Source of the DNA: Gryllotalpicola ginsengisoli DSM 22003
Lineage (GTDB): Bacteria > Actinomycetota > Actinomycetes > Actinomycetales > Microbacteriaceae
DNA length: 64,000 nucleotides
Assembly (NCBI RefSeq): GCF_000419445.1
Contig: NZ_AULK01000002.1
Span: 62,001-126,000 of the forward strand
Reading direction: 5' to 3'
Positions 8,449 to 16,667 of the stretch are shown one piece after another. A program made the translations under genes and the position numbers. The notes beneath the pieces were generated by a model. The model had not been told where the DNA came from. It saw only the letters and a list, made by a program, of their open reading frames with translations, and did no database searches. Positions within the stretch are counted from its first letter, which is position 1. Every line of letters begins with the position of its first letter.

Positions 8449-9133
8449 AGTCTTCGCGCTGTCCCGACCACCACCCGACGACGTGCCCGATGTGCCGCTC
8501 CATCAGGGTCCGCACGCCGTCCGCATCGTGTGCTTCGAGCAGATCGAGGATGCGGTGGTGCTCCTCCGCCGAGATGTTGAGCTCCTCGGTATGCAGCAGA
8601 GTGCGCAGGCCGACTAGGCGCGTGCGCTCGCGCAGGTCGGAGACGAGCTCCACAAGCAGCGGATTGCCGAGCATGGCCAGCAGCGTGAGGTGGAATTCAT
8701 GGTCGGCAGCGAGATAGGCATTGAGGTCTTCGTCGCGGGCACCGCGGACGATGCGGTCGGCCAAGCGCCTGGCCTGCTTCGCGTCGCGCTTGCCGAAGTC
8801 CGGCGCCAGCCGGTACATCGCTTCGGGCTCCAACAGGCGGCGCACCTCGACGATCTGACGTAGCGCATCCTCATCGACGTCGGTGACGCGGAACCCCTTG
8901 TTGCGGAGGGCGACGACGAAGCCGCGCTTCTCCAGGTCCAGGATCGCTTCGCGCACCGGGGTCGCGGACACCTGGAACTGCGCAGCCAGGGTCGGCACCG
9001 AGATGACCGCCCCCGGCGGAATCTCGCCCGAGACGATCGAGGCCGAGATCGCGCGTTGCACCTGGGCCCGCAGGCTGGACGGCTTGGTGATCGCGCCGCC
9101 GGCGGTGTGCGCGGCGGTGGGCGGATTTGCCAC
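8444..9133 (-). CDS. GntR-family (FadR/FCD-type) transcriptional regulator
   Basis: 229 residues: winged helix in the first 80 (SLRAQVQRAI, VSATPVREAILDLEKRGFV) followed by an all-helical FCD domain with DHEFHLTLL and HHRILDLLEAHD, whose Asp/His residues usually bind metal and an acid ligand. GTG at 9133 is chosen because AGAAGGGGGG stands 7 bases upstream; longer frames lack a ribosome site. It lies between the hydroxyproline operon and the GH127 operon, both of which carry the same operator-like element, so it is the probable local regulator. The inducer, perhaps a hydroxyproline derivative, is inference. Confidence 0.85.
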   Translation of the reverse strand: MANPPTAAHTAGGAITKPSSLRAQVQRAISASIVSGEIPPGAVISVPTLAAQFQVSATPVREAILDLEKRGFVVALRNKGFRVTDVDEDALRQIVEVRRLLEPEAMYRLAPDFGKRDAKQARRLADRIVRGARDEDLNAYLAADHEFHLTLLAMLGNPLLVELVSDLRERTRLVGLRTLLHTEELNISAEEHHRILDLLEAHDADGVRTLMERHIGHVVGWWSGQREDS

Positions 9134-9271
9134 CTTCGGCCCCCCTTCTGGAGCGCGAAGGAGGCCTGCGCGCTCGTCGAGTCTACGAACGTACTTTAGG
9201 GGCCCGGCGGCCGCGAGGGTGAGCTGGCGTGGCTGACCGCGGCACGCACTCCGACACGGGTTAAACATCGA

Positions 9272-9307
9272 CGTAACACCACGTTGCCGCGATACGTGAC
9301 ATATTAC
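9272..9307 (+). promoter_or_regulatory. two-box operator/promoter element of the GH127-peptide operon
   Basis: CGTAACACC (9272-9280), 15 bp, GTGACATATTAC (9296-9307), then only 5 bp to the ATG at 9313. It is the mirror copy of 8448-8413. No Shine-Dalgarno lies between box and ATG, so if TATTAC is the -10 the transcript would be leaderless or nearly so. Confidence 0.7.
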
Positions 9308-9312
9308 CGGTC

Positions 9313-11244
9313 ATGACATCGGTAGCAGGCAGCCGCGGTCCCGCCGTCGCGCCCCGCGCGCTCGCGGTGCGGCCGCTGGCCGGCGACGATGTCTCACTGG
9401 GCGACGGCGAACTCGGTCGCTGGCAGCGCCGCAACGCGACGGCGACTGCCAGCCACGTCGTAGGCCAGCTGCGCGCCGCCGGCAACCTCGACAACCTGCG
9501 GACGATCGCGGATGGCACGGGCGCCGCCTACCGCGGGCGCTACCCGTTCCTCGACACCGATGTCTACAAGACGCTGGAAGGGCTGGCATACATTCTCGCC
9601 GGCAGCGACGCCGCGCCGGAGCTTCGCTCCTTCTTCGAGGAGGCGGTCGAGCTCATCGTGCGGGCCCAAGCGGCCGACGGATATCTCAATTCGGCCTTTC
9701 AGAACCCCGGCTACGGCCGGGCGCCCTGGAGCGACCTGACGTGGGGCCACGAGCTGTACAACCTCGGCCACCTCATCCAGGCCGCGATCGCGGCGCGCCG
9801 GCAACTCGGCGACGACCGGCTTCTCGATGTGGCCGTTCGCTTCGCCGACCTCGCGTGGGCGAGGTTCGGGCCGACCGGGCAGTCCGCGATCTGCGGACAC
9901 CCCGAGGTCGAGATGGCCCTGGTGGAGCTCGGGCGCGAGACCGGCGACCCGCGCTACCTCGAACTCGCCCGGCTGTTCGTGGACCGGCGGGGCCACCGCA
10001 GCATCCCGGCGTCGATCTTCGAGCACGACTACTTCCAAGACGAGCTACCCCTGACCCGGATGCCGAGCGTGCACGGTCACGCGGTGCGGATGGGCTACCT
10101 GGCGGCCGGGGCAGCGTACGTCGCGCTCGAGAGCGGAGACGACCTGCTGTTCGCCGCTTTGACGCGCCTGTGGGACGACATGTCGGCCACCAAGCTGCAC
10201 ATCTCAGGAGGGCTCGGCAGCCGCCACGCCGACGAGTCGATCGGCGACCGCTACGAGCTGCCGGCCGACCGTGCCTACAGCGAGACCTGCGCCGCGATCG
10301 CCGTCATGCAATGGAGCTGGCGCATGCTGCTGGGCACCGGCGACACCCGCTACGCCGATCTCTACGAGCGCGTCCTGTACAACGCCTACGCCGTGGGGCT
10401 GTCCGAGGAGGGGACCGCGTTCTTCTACGACAATCCGCTGCAGCGACGCGCCGACCACCGCGTGCCTCGTGACGGCAGACCTCTGCGCGAGCCGTGGTTC
10501 GTCTGCCCCTGCTGCCCGCCCAACGTCCTGCGCTGGACGGCCCAGCTGCACGAGCACCTCGCGGTCACCCAGGGCGACACGCTGCGCCTGGTCGGATACA
10601 CAAGCGGGCGCATCTCGACCGGCGGAGTGCGGCTTGACATCGACACCGCCTACCCGTGGGGCAGTCGCGTCGCGATCCGGGTGCTCGGCGTCGACACGGA
10701 TGCCTCGATCCGGCGCCTCGCGCTGCGCGTGCCGTCATGGGCCGACGGCATGACGTTGACGGTCGACGGCAGCACCCGACGGGCGGAGGCCGGCGGCTGG
10801 GCCGAGGTTCCAGGCCCTGTCCGCGAGGGCCACGTCATCGTCGCGGAGTTCGACATGCCCGTGCGCGGCCATGTCGCCCACCCGCACGTGGACGCTGTGC
10901 GCGGAGGCCTGGCCGTGCAGCGCGGGCCGCTGCTGTACTGCGTCGAGGGCGCCGACATCGACGCATCCGCCAGCGACGCCGACCTGGACGACGTGCTGAT
11001 CGCCCCGGACTCGCTCGCCTCAGCCGAACTCTCCGCACTTGAGCCGAGCGGCGGTCTCGCCACGGCTCACGTCGCGATCACCGTCCCCGTGCTCATCGTG
11101 CCCGAGCCGACCGCGGAACTGTATCCGCGCTGGCCGACGCCCGCCGCGCCGCCCGGCACCCCCGCGCGAGCGGTGCTGCGCCCCTACCACCTGTGGGGCA
11201 ATCGCCGTCCCGACGGCATGCGCGTCTGGCTGCGCACCGGCTGA
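9313..11244 (+). CDS. GH127 family beta-L-arabinofuranosidase-like glycosidase
   Basis: 643 residues, full length for the DUF1680/GH127 family. Residues matching the known site of Bifidobacterium HypBA1 (from memory) are all present: acid/base Glu308 in DESIG, Glu324 and Cys326 in SETCA, and Cys400-Cys401 in CPCCPPN, with Cys400 the expected nucleophile and the others zinc ligands; Glu308 and Glu324 are 16 apart as in HypBA1. HypBA1 removes L-arabinose from arabinosylated hydroxyproline. There is no signal peptide, so it should act on imported substrate, consistent with the importer genes that follow. Other GH127 substrates are possible. Confidence 0.85.
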   Translation: MTSVAGSRGPAVAPRALAVRPLAGDDVSLGDGELGRWQRRNATATASHVVGQLRAAGNLDNLRTIADGTGAAYRGRYPFLDTDVYKTLEGLAYILAGSDAAPELRSFFEEAVELIVRAQAADGYLNSAFQNPGYGRAPWSDLTWGHELYNLGHLIQAAIAARRQLGDDRLLDVAVRFADLAWARFGPTGQSAICGHPEVEMALVELGRETGDPRYLELARLFVDRRGHRSIPASIFEHDYFQDELPLTRMPSVHGHAVRMGYLAAGAAYVALESGDDLLFAALTRLWDDMSATKLHISGGLGSRHADESIGDRYELPADRAYSETCAAIAVMQWSWRMLLGTGDTRYADLYERVLYNAYAVGLSEEGTAFFYDNPLQRRADHRVPRDGRPLREPWFVCPCCPPNVLRWTAQLHEHLAVTQGDTLRLVGYTSGRISTGGVRLDIDTAYPWGSRVAIRVLGVDTDASIRRLALRVPSWADGMTLTVDGSTRRAEAGGWAEVPGPVREGHVIVAEFDMPVRGHVAHPHVDAVRGGLAVQRGPLLYCVEGADIDASASDADLDDVLIAPDSLASAELSALEPSGGLATAHVAITVPVLIVPEPTAELYPRWPTPAAPPGTPARAVLRPYHLWGNRRPDGMRVWLRTG

Positions 11245-11299
11245 CGCGCCCCCGCCTCTCCTCCACGCCCCGCCCCTCATAGAACGGAAGTGAACCGCC

Positions 11300-13006
11300 A
11301 CGAAGCTCCGCCGCAGAGCCGGCATCGCCGGCATCGCGCTCGCCGTCTCCGTCGCCCTCGCCCTCAGCGCGTGCAGCGGCGGGACGAGCTCGACCAGCAG
11401 CGCCTCGGGTGCCGCCGCGACGCCCAAGAAGGGTGGAACGCTGAACGTCATCCAGACGACGGCGTATTCGCACCTCGACCCGGTACAGGGCTATGACGCC
11501 GGCGTGATCAACTTCTATCAGCTGATCTACCGCACGCTCACGACGTTCTCGTCGAAGAAGGGCGAAGGGTCGAAGGTGGTGCCGGACCTCGCGACCGACA
11601 TGGGCCAGTCCAATGCGGATGCGACGGTGTGGACCTTCCATCTGAAGAAGAACATCTACTTCAGCACGGGTGCGCCGATCACCAGCAAGGACGTCAAGTT
11701 CGGTGTGGAACGTGCCTTCGACCCCAAACTGGCAGTCGGCGCACCTTACGCGCGCTTGTATCTGGACGCGCCGAAGGACTATGAGGGGCCGTACAAGTCG
11801 GGCGACCTGTCGTCGATCGAGACCCCCGACGACTCGACCATCGTCTTCCACCTCAACCAGTCGGTGCCCGAATTCGCCAGTGCGCTCACCGAGCCGGTGT
11901 TCACGCCGTTCCCCGACGACCCGGACACGGTCACCGAGACGAGCGTCGACCAGAAACCCGTGTCATCCGGCCCGTACGAGGTGAAGAGCTACACGCAGGG
12001 ATCCTCGATCGCCCTCGTGCGCAACCCGTACTGGAAGGCGAGCACCGACAGCGTGCGCAAGGCGTACCCGGACAAGATCGACTTCACCTTCGGGGTCGAT
12101 GCGGCCACAGTCGACCAGCGGCTGATCAGCGATCAGGGCAAGGACGTCGACACCATCTCCGGCAACAGCGTGCTGCCCTCCTCGCTCGCCAAGCTGCAGA
12201 CCCCCCAGCTGAAGTCCCGCGTGGTGGAGGGTGAGTCCGGATGTACGACGTACCTCGTGATGAACACGACGAAACCCGGGCTTAACAACGTCAAGGTGCG
12301 GCAGGCGATCAGCTACGCCATCAACAAACAGCAGGTCGTCGACGCGGCCGGCGGAAACCAGTTGGCGACGATCACCAACACGATGCTGCCGTCGAACACG
12401 CCGGGATATCAGAGCTTCGACCTGTATCCGAGCAAGGACAGCAAGGGGGATCCGGCCAAGGCGAAGGAACTGCTGAAGGCTGCCGGGGTGTCGAACCTCT
12501 CGCTGATCCTGGACACGCGGGAGACCGACACCATGATCAGCCAGTCGGAGGCGATCCAGCAGGCACTGGCGAAGGTCGGCATCACGGTCAAGATCAACCA
12601 GATCGACGCGGCGTCGTTCTACCAGACCATCGGCACCACGAGCGAACAGCACGACATGACCGTGACCGGCTGGTGCCCCGACTGGGCGTCCGGATCCACC
12701 TTCCTGCCGCCGCTGTTCCAGGGCAGCCAGATCTTCAGCCAGGGCAACTCCAACGTGGCGCAGCTGAACGACCCGGCGGTGAACGCCCAGATCGAGAAGA
12801 TCGAGAAGATGACTGACCTGACCGAGGCCAACAAGGCGTGGTCGGCCCTCGACAAGCAGATCAACGAACTGGCGCCGACGGTTCCGCTCTACTACGCGAA
12901 GGCGGTGAGCCTCGTCGGGTCGAACGTGGGCGGGGCCTACTCCGACCCGCAACGCGCCGGCGGAGTGAACTTCGCCACCGTCGGTCTGCTCGATCCGTCG
13001 AAGTAG
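11300..13006 (+). CDS. oligopeptide ABC transporter substrate-binding lipoprotein (family 5), start codon in doubt
   Basis: About 568 residues. The frame encodes a typical lipoprotein signal (KLRRRAGIAGIALAV...LSAC, Cys25) and a family-5 binding protein with KPVSSGPYEVKSYTQGS and VRQAISYAINKQQVV. It should capture peptides or related substrates for the permeases downstream. No ATG, GTG or TTG precedes the signal peptide in frame: a TGA stands at 11291, and the codon at the expected place (9 bases after GGAAG) is ACG. Either ACG serves as start, an ATG has mutated, or a 1-bp indel has separated the GTG at 11290 from the frame. A start at GTG 11504 would lose the signal. Confidence 0.8.
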   Translation, partial: TKLRRRAGIAGIALAVSVALALSACSGGTSSTSSASGAAATPKKGGTLNVIQTTAYSHLDPVQGYDAGVINFYQLIYRTLTTFSSKKGEGSKVVPDLATDMGQSNADATVWTFHLKKNIYFSTGAPITSKDVKFGVERAFDPKLAVGAPYARLYLDAPKDYEGPYKSGDLSSIETPDDSTIVFHLNQSVPEFASALTEPVFTPFPDDPDTVTETSVDQKPVSSGPYEVKSYTQGSSIALVRNPYWKASTDSVRKAYPDKIDFTFGVDAATVDQRLISDQGKDVDTISGNSVLPSSLAKLQTPQLKSRVVEGESGCTTYLVMNTTKPGLNNVKVRQAISYAINKQQVVDAAGGNQLATITNTMLPSNTPGYQSFDLYPSKDSKGDPAKAKELLKAAGVSNLSLILDTRETDTMISQSEAIQQALAKVGITVKINQIDAASFYQTIGTTSEQHDMTVTGWCPDWASGSTFLPPLFQGSQIFSQGNSNVAQLNDPAVNAQIEKIEKMTDLTEANKAWSALDKQINELAPTVPLYYAKAVSLVGSNVGGAYSDPQRAGGVNFATVGLLDPSK

Positions 13007-13017
13007 GCACGAGCGAC

Positions 13018-13971
13018 GTGACGGTTCCCAACGCGGAGGCCTCCTTCGGCCTCACCGAGGTGGAGGCGGGCCCGGCCGCCTCCACCCCGGGTCGCGGACG
13101 TGTCGTTCGTGCCCTGCTGGCCAAACCCCAGGTCGTGGCGGCCGCGGGCTTCCTCGTGCTGCTCGTGCTGCTCGCAGTGCTCGCACCGGTGCTGACGGCG
13201 ATCGAGGGCAGCGGGCCGAACGCGTTCCACAGCGGCGCAGTCGACTCTGACCTCGGCGGAATGCCGATCGGCGCCTTCGGAGGGGTGAGCGGCGCCCACT
13301 GGTTCGGGGTCGAACCGCAGACGGGGCGGGACATCTTCGCCCGCATCGTCTACGGCGCACAGGTCTCGCTGACGATCTCGCTCGCGACGACCGCGGTGAC
13401 CACCGTGGTGGGTGTCGTGCTCGGCACCGTCGCGGGCTACTTCGGCGGCGTCGTCGACACCGTCATCTCCCGGCTCATGGACATCCTGATGGCGTTCCCT
13501 GCGCTGATCTTCATGATCGCGATCCTGTCGGCGCTGCCCGACGGCAACCGCACACTGCTTCTGATCTGCGTGTTGTCCGTCTTCGGCTGGCCGTACATCG
13601 CCAGGGTCATCCGGGGTCAGACGATGAGCCTGCGCCAGCGCGAGTTCGTCGAGGCGGCGCGCGTCTCCGGGGCCCGACTGCGCCACCAGTTGTTCGCGGA
13701 GGTCCTGCCCAATCTCCGCGGGACGATCATCGTGCTCGCCACCATGGCCGCCCCGGGCTACATCGGCACCGAGGCAGCGCTGTCCTTCCTCGGCGTGGGC
13801 GTGGTTCCACCGACACCCTCGTGGGGGCAGATGATCGCGGCATCCGTCAACTGGTTCACAGTCGACCCGACCTACTTCTTGATCCCGGGCGCCTTCCTGT
13901 TCCTCACGGTCATGTCATTCATCGTGATCGGCGACCATGCCCAGAAGGTGCTCGACGGGAGGGAAGCCTGA
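13018..13971 (+). CDS. oligopeptide ABC transporter permease (DppC-like)
   Basis: 317 residues with an N-terminal membrane segment (VVAAAGFLVLLVLLAVLAPVL), a periplasmic-type loop (GRDIFARIVYGAQVS), five further hydrophobic segments and the EAA loop EFVEAARVSGARLRHQLFAE that docks the ATPase. GTG at 13018 follows the binding protein by 11 bp. The stop overlaps the ATG of the next permease (TGATG). Together with its neighbours it forms a complete family-5 peptide importer. Confidence 0.85.
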   Translation: MTVPNAEASFGLTEVEAGPAASTPGRGRVVRALLAKPQVVAAAGFLVLLVLLAVLAPVLTAIEGSGPNAFHSGAVDSDLGGMPIGAFGGVSGAHWFGVEPQTGRDIFARIVYGAQVSLTISLATTAVTTVVGVVLGTVAGYFGGVVDTVISRLMDILMAFPALIFMIAILSALPDGNRTLLLICVLSVFGWPYIARVIRGQTMSLRQREFVEAARVSGARLRHQLFAEVLPNLRGTIIVLATMAAPGYIGTEAALSFLGVGVVPPTPSWGQMIAASVNWFTVDPTYFLIPGAFLFLTVMSFIVIGDHAQKVLDGREA

Positions 13972-14963
13972 TGGCCGGGTTCCTGCTGCGCCGCGGGCTC
14001 TTCGCCATCGGTGTCCTCGTGCTGATCAGCATCATCACCTACGGCATCTTCTTCTGGCTGTCGCCCGACCCGGCCGTGACCATCTGCGGCAAGGCCTGCA
14101 CGCCCGAGACGATCGCCACCATCCGGCACGAGCTGGGGCTCGACCAGCCGTTCTGGCTGCAATACGTGCAGTTCGTGGTGCACTTCTTCGCAGGCACCGA
14201 GTACGGCACGGGGCCGACCGCGACGCCGTGCACGTTCCCGTGCCTCGGGTTCAGCTTCCAGACCCATCAGGCGGTCTGGTCGATGATTTCTTCGCGGCTG
14301 GCGGTGTCGGCGACGGTCGCCATCGGCGCCGCCGTGCTGTGGCTGCTCGCCGGCATCGTAGGGGGAGTGATCGGCGGCATCAAGCAGGGCACCTGGTGGG
14401 ACCGGGCCGGGCTAACGGTGGCGCTCGGCAGCATCAGCCTGCCGAACTACTTCGTCGCGCTGATCCTGCAGTACCTGCTGGTCGTGCAGTTGCGCTGGCT
14501 CCCGTTCCCCAGCGCTGTGAAGTTCTCCGACAGCCCGACCCAGTGGTTCGCGAACTACCTGATGCCCTGGATCGTGCTCGCCTTCGGCTACGCGGCCATG
14601 TACCTGCGCCTCGTGCGCGCGAGCGTGATCGAGACGCTGAGCGAGAACTTCCTGCGCACCGCCCGCGCCAAGGGGCTGCCTTCGTCGCTCGTCATTCGCC
14701 GCCACGCGCTGCGGCCGGCCCTGACGCCGGTCGTGACGATGTTCGGCATGGACTTCGCGGCGCTGCTGGGAGGGGCCGTCATCGTCGAGACCGTGTTCGG
14801 GCTGAACGGGGTGGGCAAGCTGACGTCCGACTCCATCACGAAGAACGACCAGCCGGTCATCATGGGCGTGACGCTGCTGGTCGCATTCTTCGTGGTGGTC
14901 GCCAATCTCGTCGTCGACATCTTGTACACGGTGCTCGACCCGCGCGTGAGGATCCCCCGGTGA
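13971..14963 (+). CDS. oligopeptide ABC transporter permease (DppB-like)
   Basis: 330 residues. The start MAGFLLRRGLFAIGVLVLISIITYGIF is a typical DppB first helix; the LGLDQPFWLQYVQF periplasmic segment and the EAA loop (SENFLRTARAKGLPSSLVIRRHALRPALTPV) are present. An extra loop with CGKACTP and GPTATPCTFPCLG contains four cysteines that could form disulfides outside the membrane; such Cys pairs are not general in the family. Overlaps the neighbours on both sides, so one mRNA is likely. Confidence 0.85.
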   Translation: MAGFLLRRGLFAIGVLVLISIITYGIFFWLSPDPAVTICGKACTPETIATIRHELGLDQPFWLQYVQFVVHFFAGTEYGTGPTATPCTFPCLGFSFQTHQAVWSMISSRLAVSATVAIGAAVLWLLAGIVGGVIGGIKQGTWWDRAGLTVALGSISLPNYFVALILQYLLVVQLRWLPFPSAVKFSDSPTQWFANYLMPWIVLAFGYAAMYLRLVRASVIETLSENFLRTARAKGLPSSLVIRRHALRPALTPVVTMFGMDFAALLGGAVIVETVFGLNGVGKLTSDSITKNDQPVIMGVTLLVAFFVVVANLVVDILYTVLDPRVRIPR

Positions 14964-16633
14964 GCCCCCTGCTGAGCGTGTCCGATCTCACCGTCGCGTT
15001 CCGCGTCGGCGGCGAACGAACCGAGGTGGTGCGCGGCCTCGACTTCACGCTCGAACGCGGGCGCACGCTCGGGCTCGTCGGAGAGTCGGGTTCGGGCAAG
15101 TCGATGACGTCGTTGGCGATCATGGGCCTGCTGCCGCCCGGCGCCGAGATCAGCGGCGGCATCACCTTCGACGGCATCGAGCTGATCGGATGCAGCGAGC
15201 ATCGGCTCCAGAAGCTGCGCGGCGAGCGGATGGCGATGATCTTCCAGGACCCGCTCTCCTCGCTGAACCCGTACTACACGGTGGGCTTGCAGATCGAGGA
15301 GACCTATCGCGCGCACCGCGGCGGCTCTCGGCGTGCTGCGCGCCGGGTCGCCATCGACGCGATGAAGCGCGTGCACATCCGTGACGCCGAGAGCCGGGTC
15401 GACCAGTACCCGCATCAGTTCTCCGGCGGCATGCGGCAGAGGATCATGATCGCGATGGCGCTGTGCCTCGAACCCGATCTGATCATCGCCGATGAGCCGA
15501 CCACGGCGCTCGACGTGACAGTGCAGGCTCGCATCCTCGATCTGCTCGGCGAAGTGCAGCGCGCGACCGATGCGGCGATGCTGTTCATCTCGCACGACCT
15601 CGCCGTGGTCAGCCAGGTCGCCGACGACGTCGTGGTCCTCCGGCACGGCGACACCATGGAGGCCGGCCCGACCGAGCAGATCTTCTGCACCCCGGCCTCC
15701 TCGTACACGCAGGAGCTGCTCGATGCCATCCCCCGGATCAGCGACCCGCTCGAGGCACGTGACCGGCCCGCCGGGCCCGACAAGCAGCCCGCCGACGCCC
15801 CCGAACACGTCCCACTTCTCGACGTGCGCGGACTCAGCAAGGTGTACGGCTCGCGGACCCATCCGTTCACGGCCGTCGATGACGTCAGCTTCGAGATCGG
15901 CGAGCGGGAGACACTGGCCGTCGTGGGCGAGTCGGGGTCGGGCAAGTCCACGACCGCGCGGATGGTGGCGAAGCTGATCGAACCGACGACGGGGACCATC
16001 TCGTTCGCCGGCCACGACGTCACGCACGCCGACGCCGAAACCCTGGCTGCGTTCCGGAAGGATGTGCAGGTCGTCTTCCAGGATCCGTTCTCGAGTCTCA
16101 ATCCTCGGCACACCGTCGGGCGCATCATCACCGCGCCGGGACGCTATCAAGGCGTCGACGCCTCGGCCGGGCGGCGGTGGGCCCAAGAGCTGATGGAGAG
16201 GGTCGGGCTCGACCCCGATCACATAGACCGGTATCCGTGGCAGTTCTCCGGAGGCCAAGCGCAGCGCATCGGCATCGCCCGCGCGCTCGCCGTGCGACCT
16301 CGGCTTGTGATCTGCGACGAGGCCGTTTCCGCACTCGACGTCTCCGTGCAGGCGCGCATCCTCGAGCTCCTCGCCGACCTGCAGGACGACTTCGGTCTCA
16401 GCTATCTGTTCATCGCGCACGATCTGGCGGTCGTGCGCCGCCTCGCCGACCGCGTCGCGGTGATGAACCAGGGCCGCATCGTCGAGTGCGGGTCGCGCGA
16501 CGAGGTCTTCGAGTCTCCGCGCGACGACTACACGAGAACCCTGCTGGCGGCCGTGCCCACGATCCCGGCGGAGTGGGATGCGCGGCGCTTGCTGCATACG
16601 GCGCCGGTGCCCGTCGCATCCGATCACGGATGA
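14960..16633 (+). CDS. peptide ABC transporter ATPase with two fused nucleotide-binding domains (DppD-DppF)
   Basis: 557 residues holding two full ABC domains. Domain 1 (about 1-255): [25 protein letters not shown]. Domain 2 (about 280-545): [25 protein letters not shown]. The two are normally separate genes; the fusion means one chain can supply both sites of the importer. GTG start overlaps the DppB stop. The pair of permeases and lipoprotein upstream are its partners. Confidence 0.87.
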   Translation: MSPLLSVSDLTVAFRVGGERTEVVRGLDFTLERGRTLGLVGESGSGKSMTSLAIMGLLPPGAEISGGITFDGIELIGCSEHRLQKLRGERMAMIFQDPLSSLNPYYTVGLQIEETYRAHRGGSRRAARRVAIDAMKRVHIRDAESRVDQYPHQFSGGMRQRIMIAMALCLEPDLIIADEPTTALDVTVQARILDLLGEVQRATDAAMLFISHDLAVVSQVADDVVVLRHGDTMEAGPTEQIFCTPASSYTQELLDAIPRISDPLEARDRPAGPDKQPADAPEHVPLLDVRGLSKVYGSRTHPFTAVDDVSFEIGERETLAVVGESGSGKSTTARMVAKLIEPTTGTISFAGHDVTHADAETLAAFRKDVQVVFQDPFSSLNPRHTVGRIITAPGRYQGVDASAGRRWAQELMERVGLDPDHIDRYPWQFSGGQAQRIGIARALAVRPRLVICDEAVSALDVSVQARILELLADLQDDFGLSYLFIAHDLAVVRRLADRVAVMNQGRIVECGSRDEVFESPRDDYTRTLLAAVPTIPAEWDARRLLHTAPVPVASDHG

Positions 16634-16667
16634 CCCGACTGCTCGCCTCGACCGGAAAGAAGAAGAG

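Noticed and set aside
9134-9268. Longer GntR start at 9268
   Set aside because: No ribosome site, poor match to family N-termini, and it would place the coding region next to the GH127 operator boxes; GTG 9133 has a strong AGAAGGGGGG.
11290-11496. Small ORF starting GTG at 11290 as a separate gene
   Set aside because: It is the +1 frame over the lipoprotein signal, Arg/His-rich, with no ribosome site; more likely the trace of the start-codon problem of the lipoprotein.
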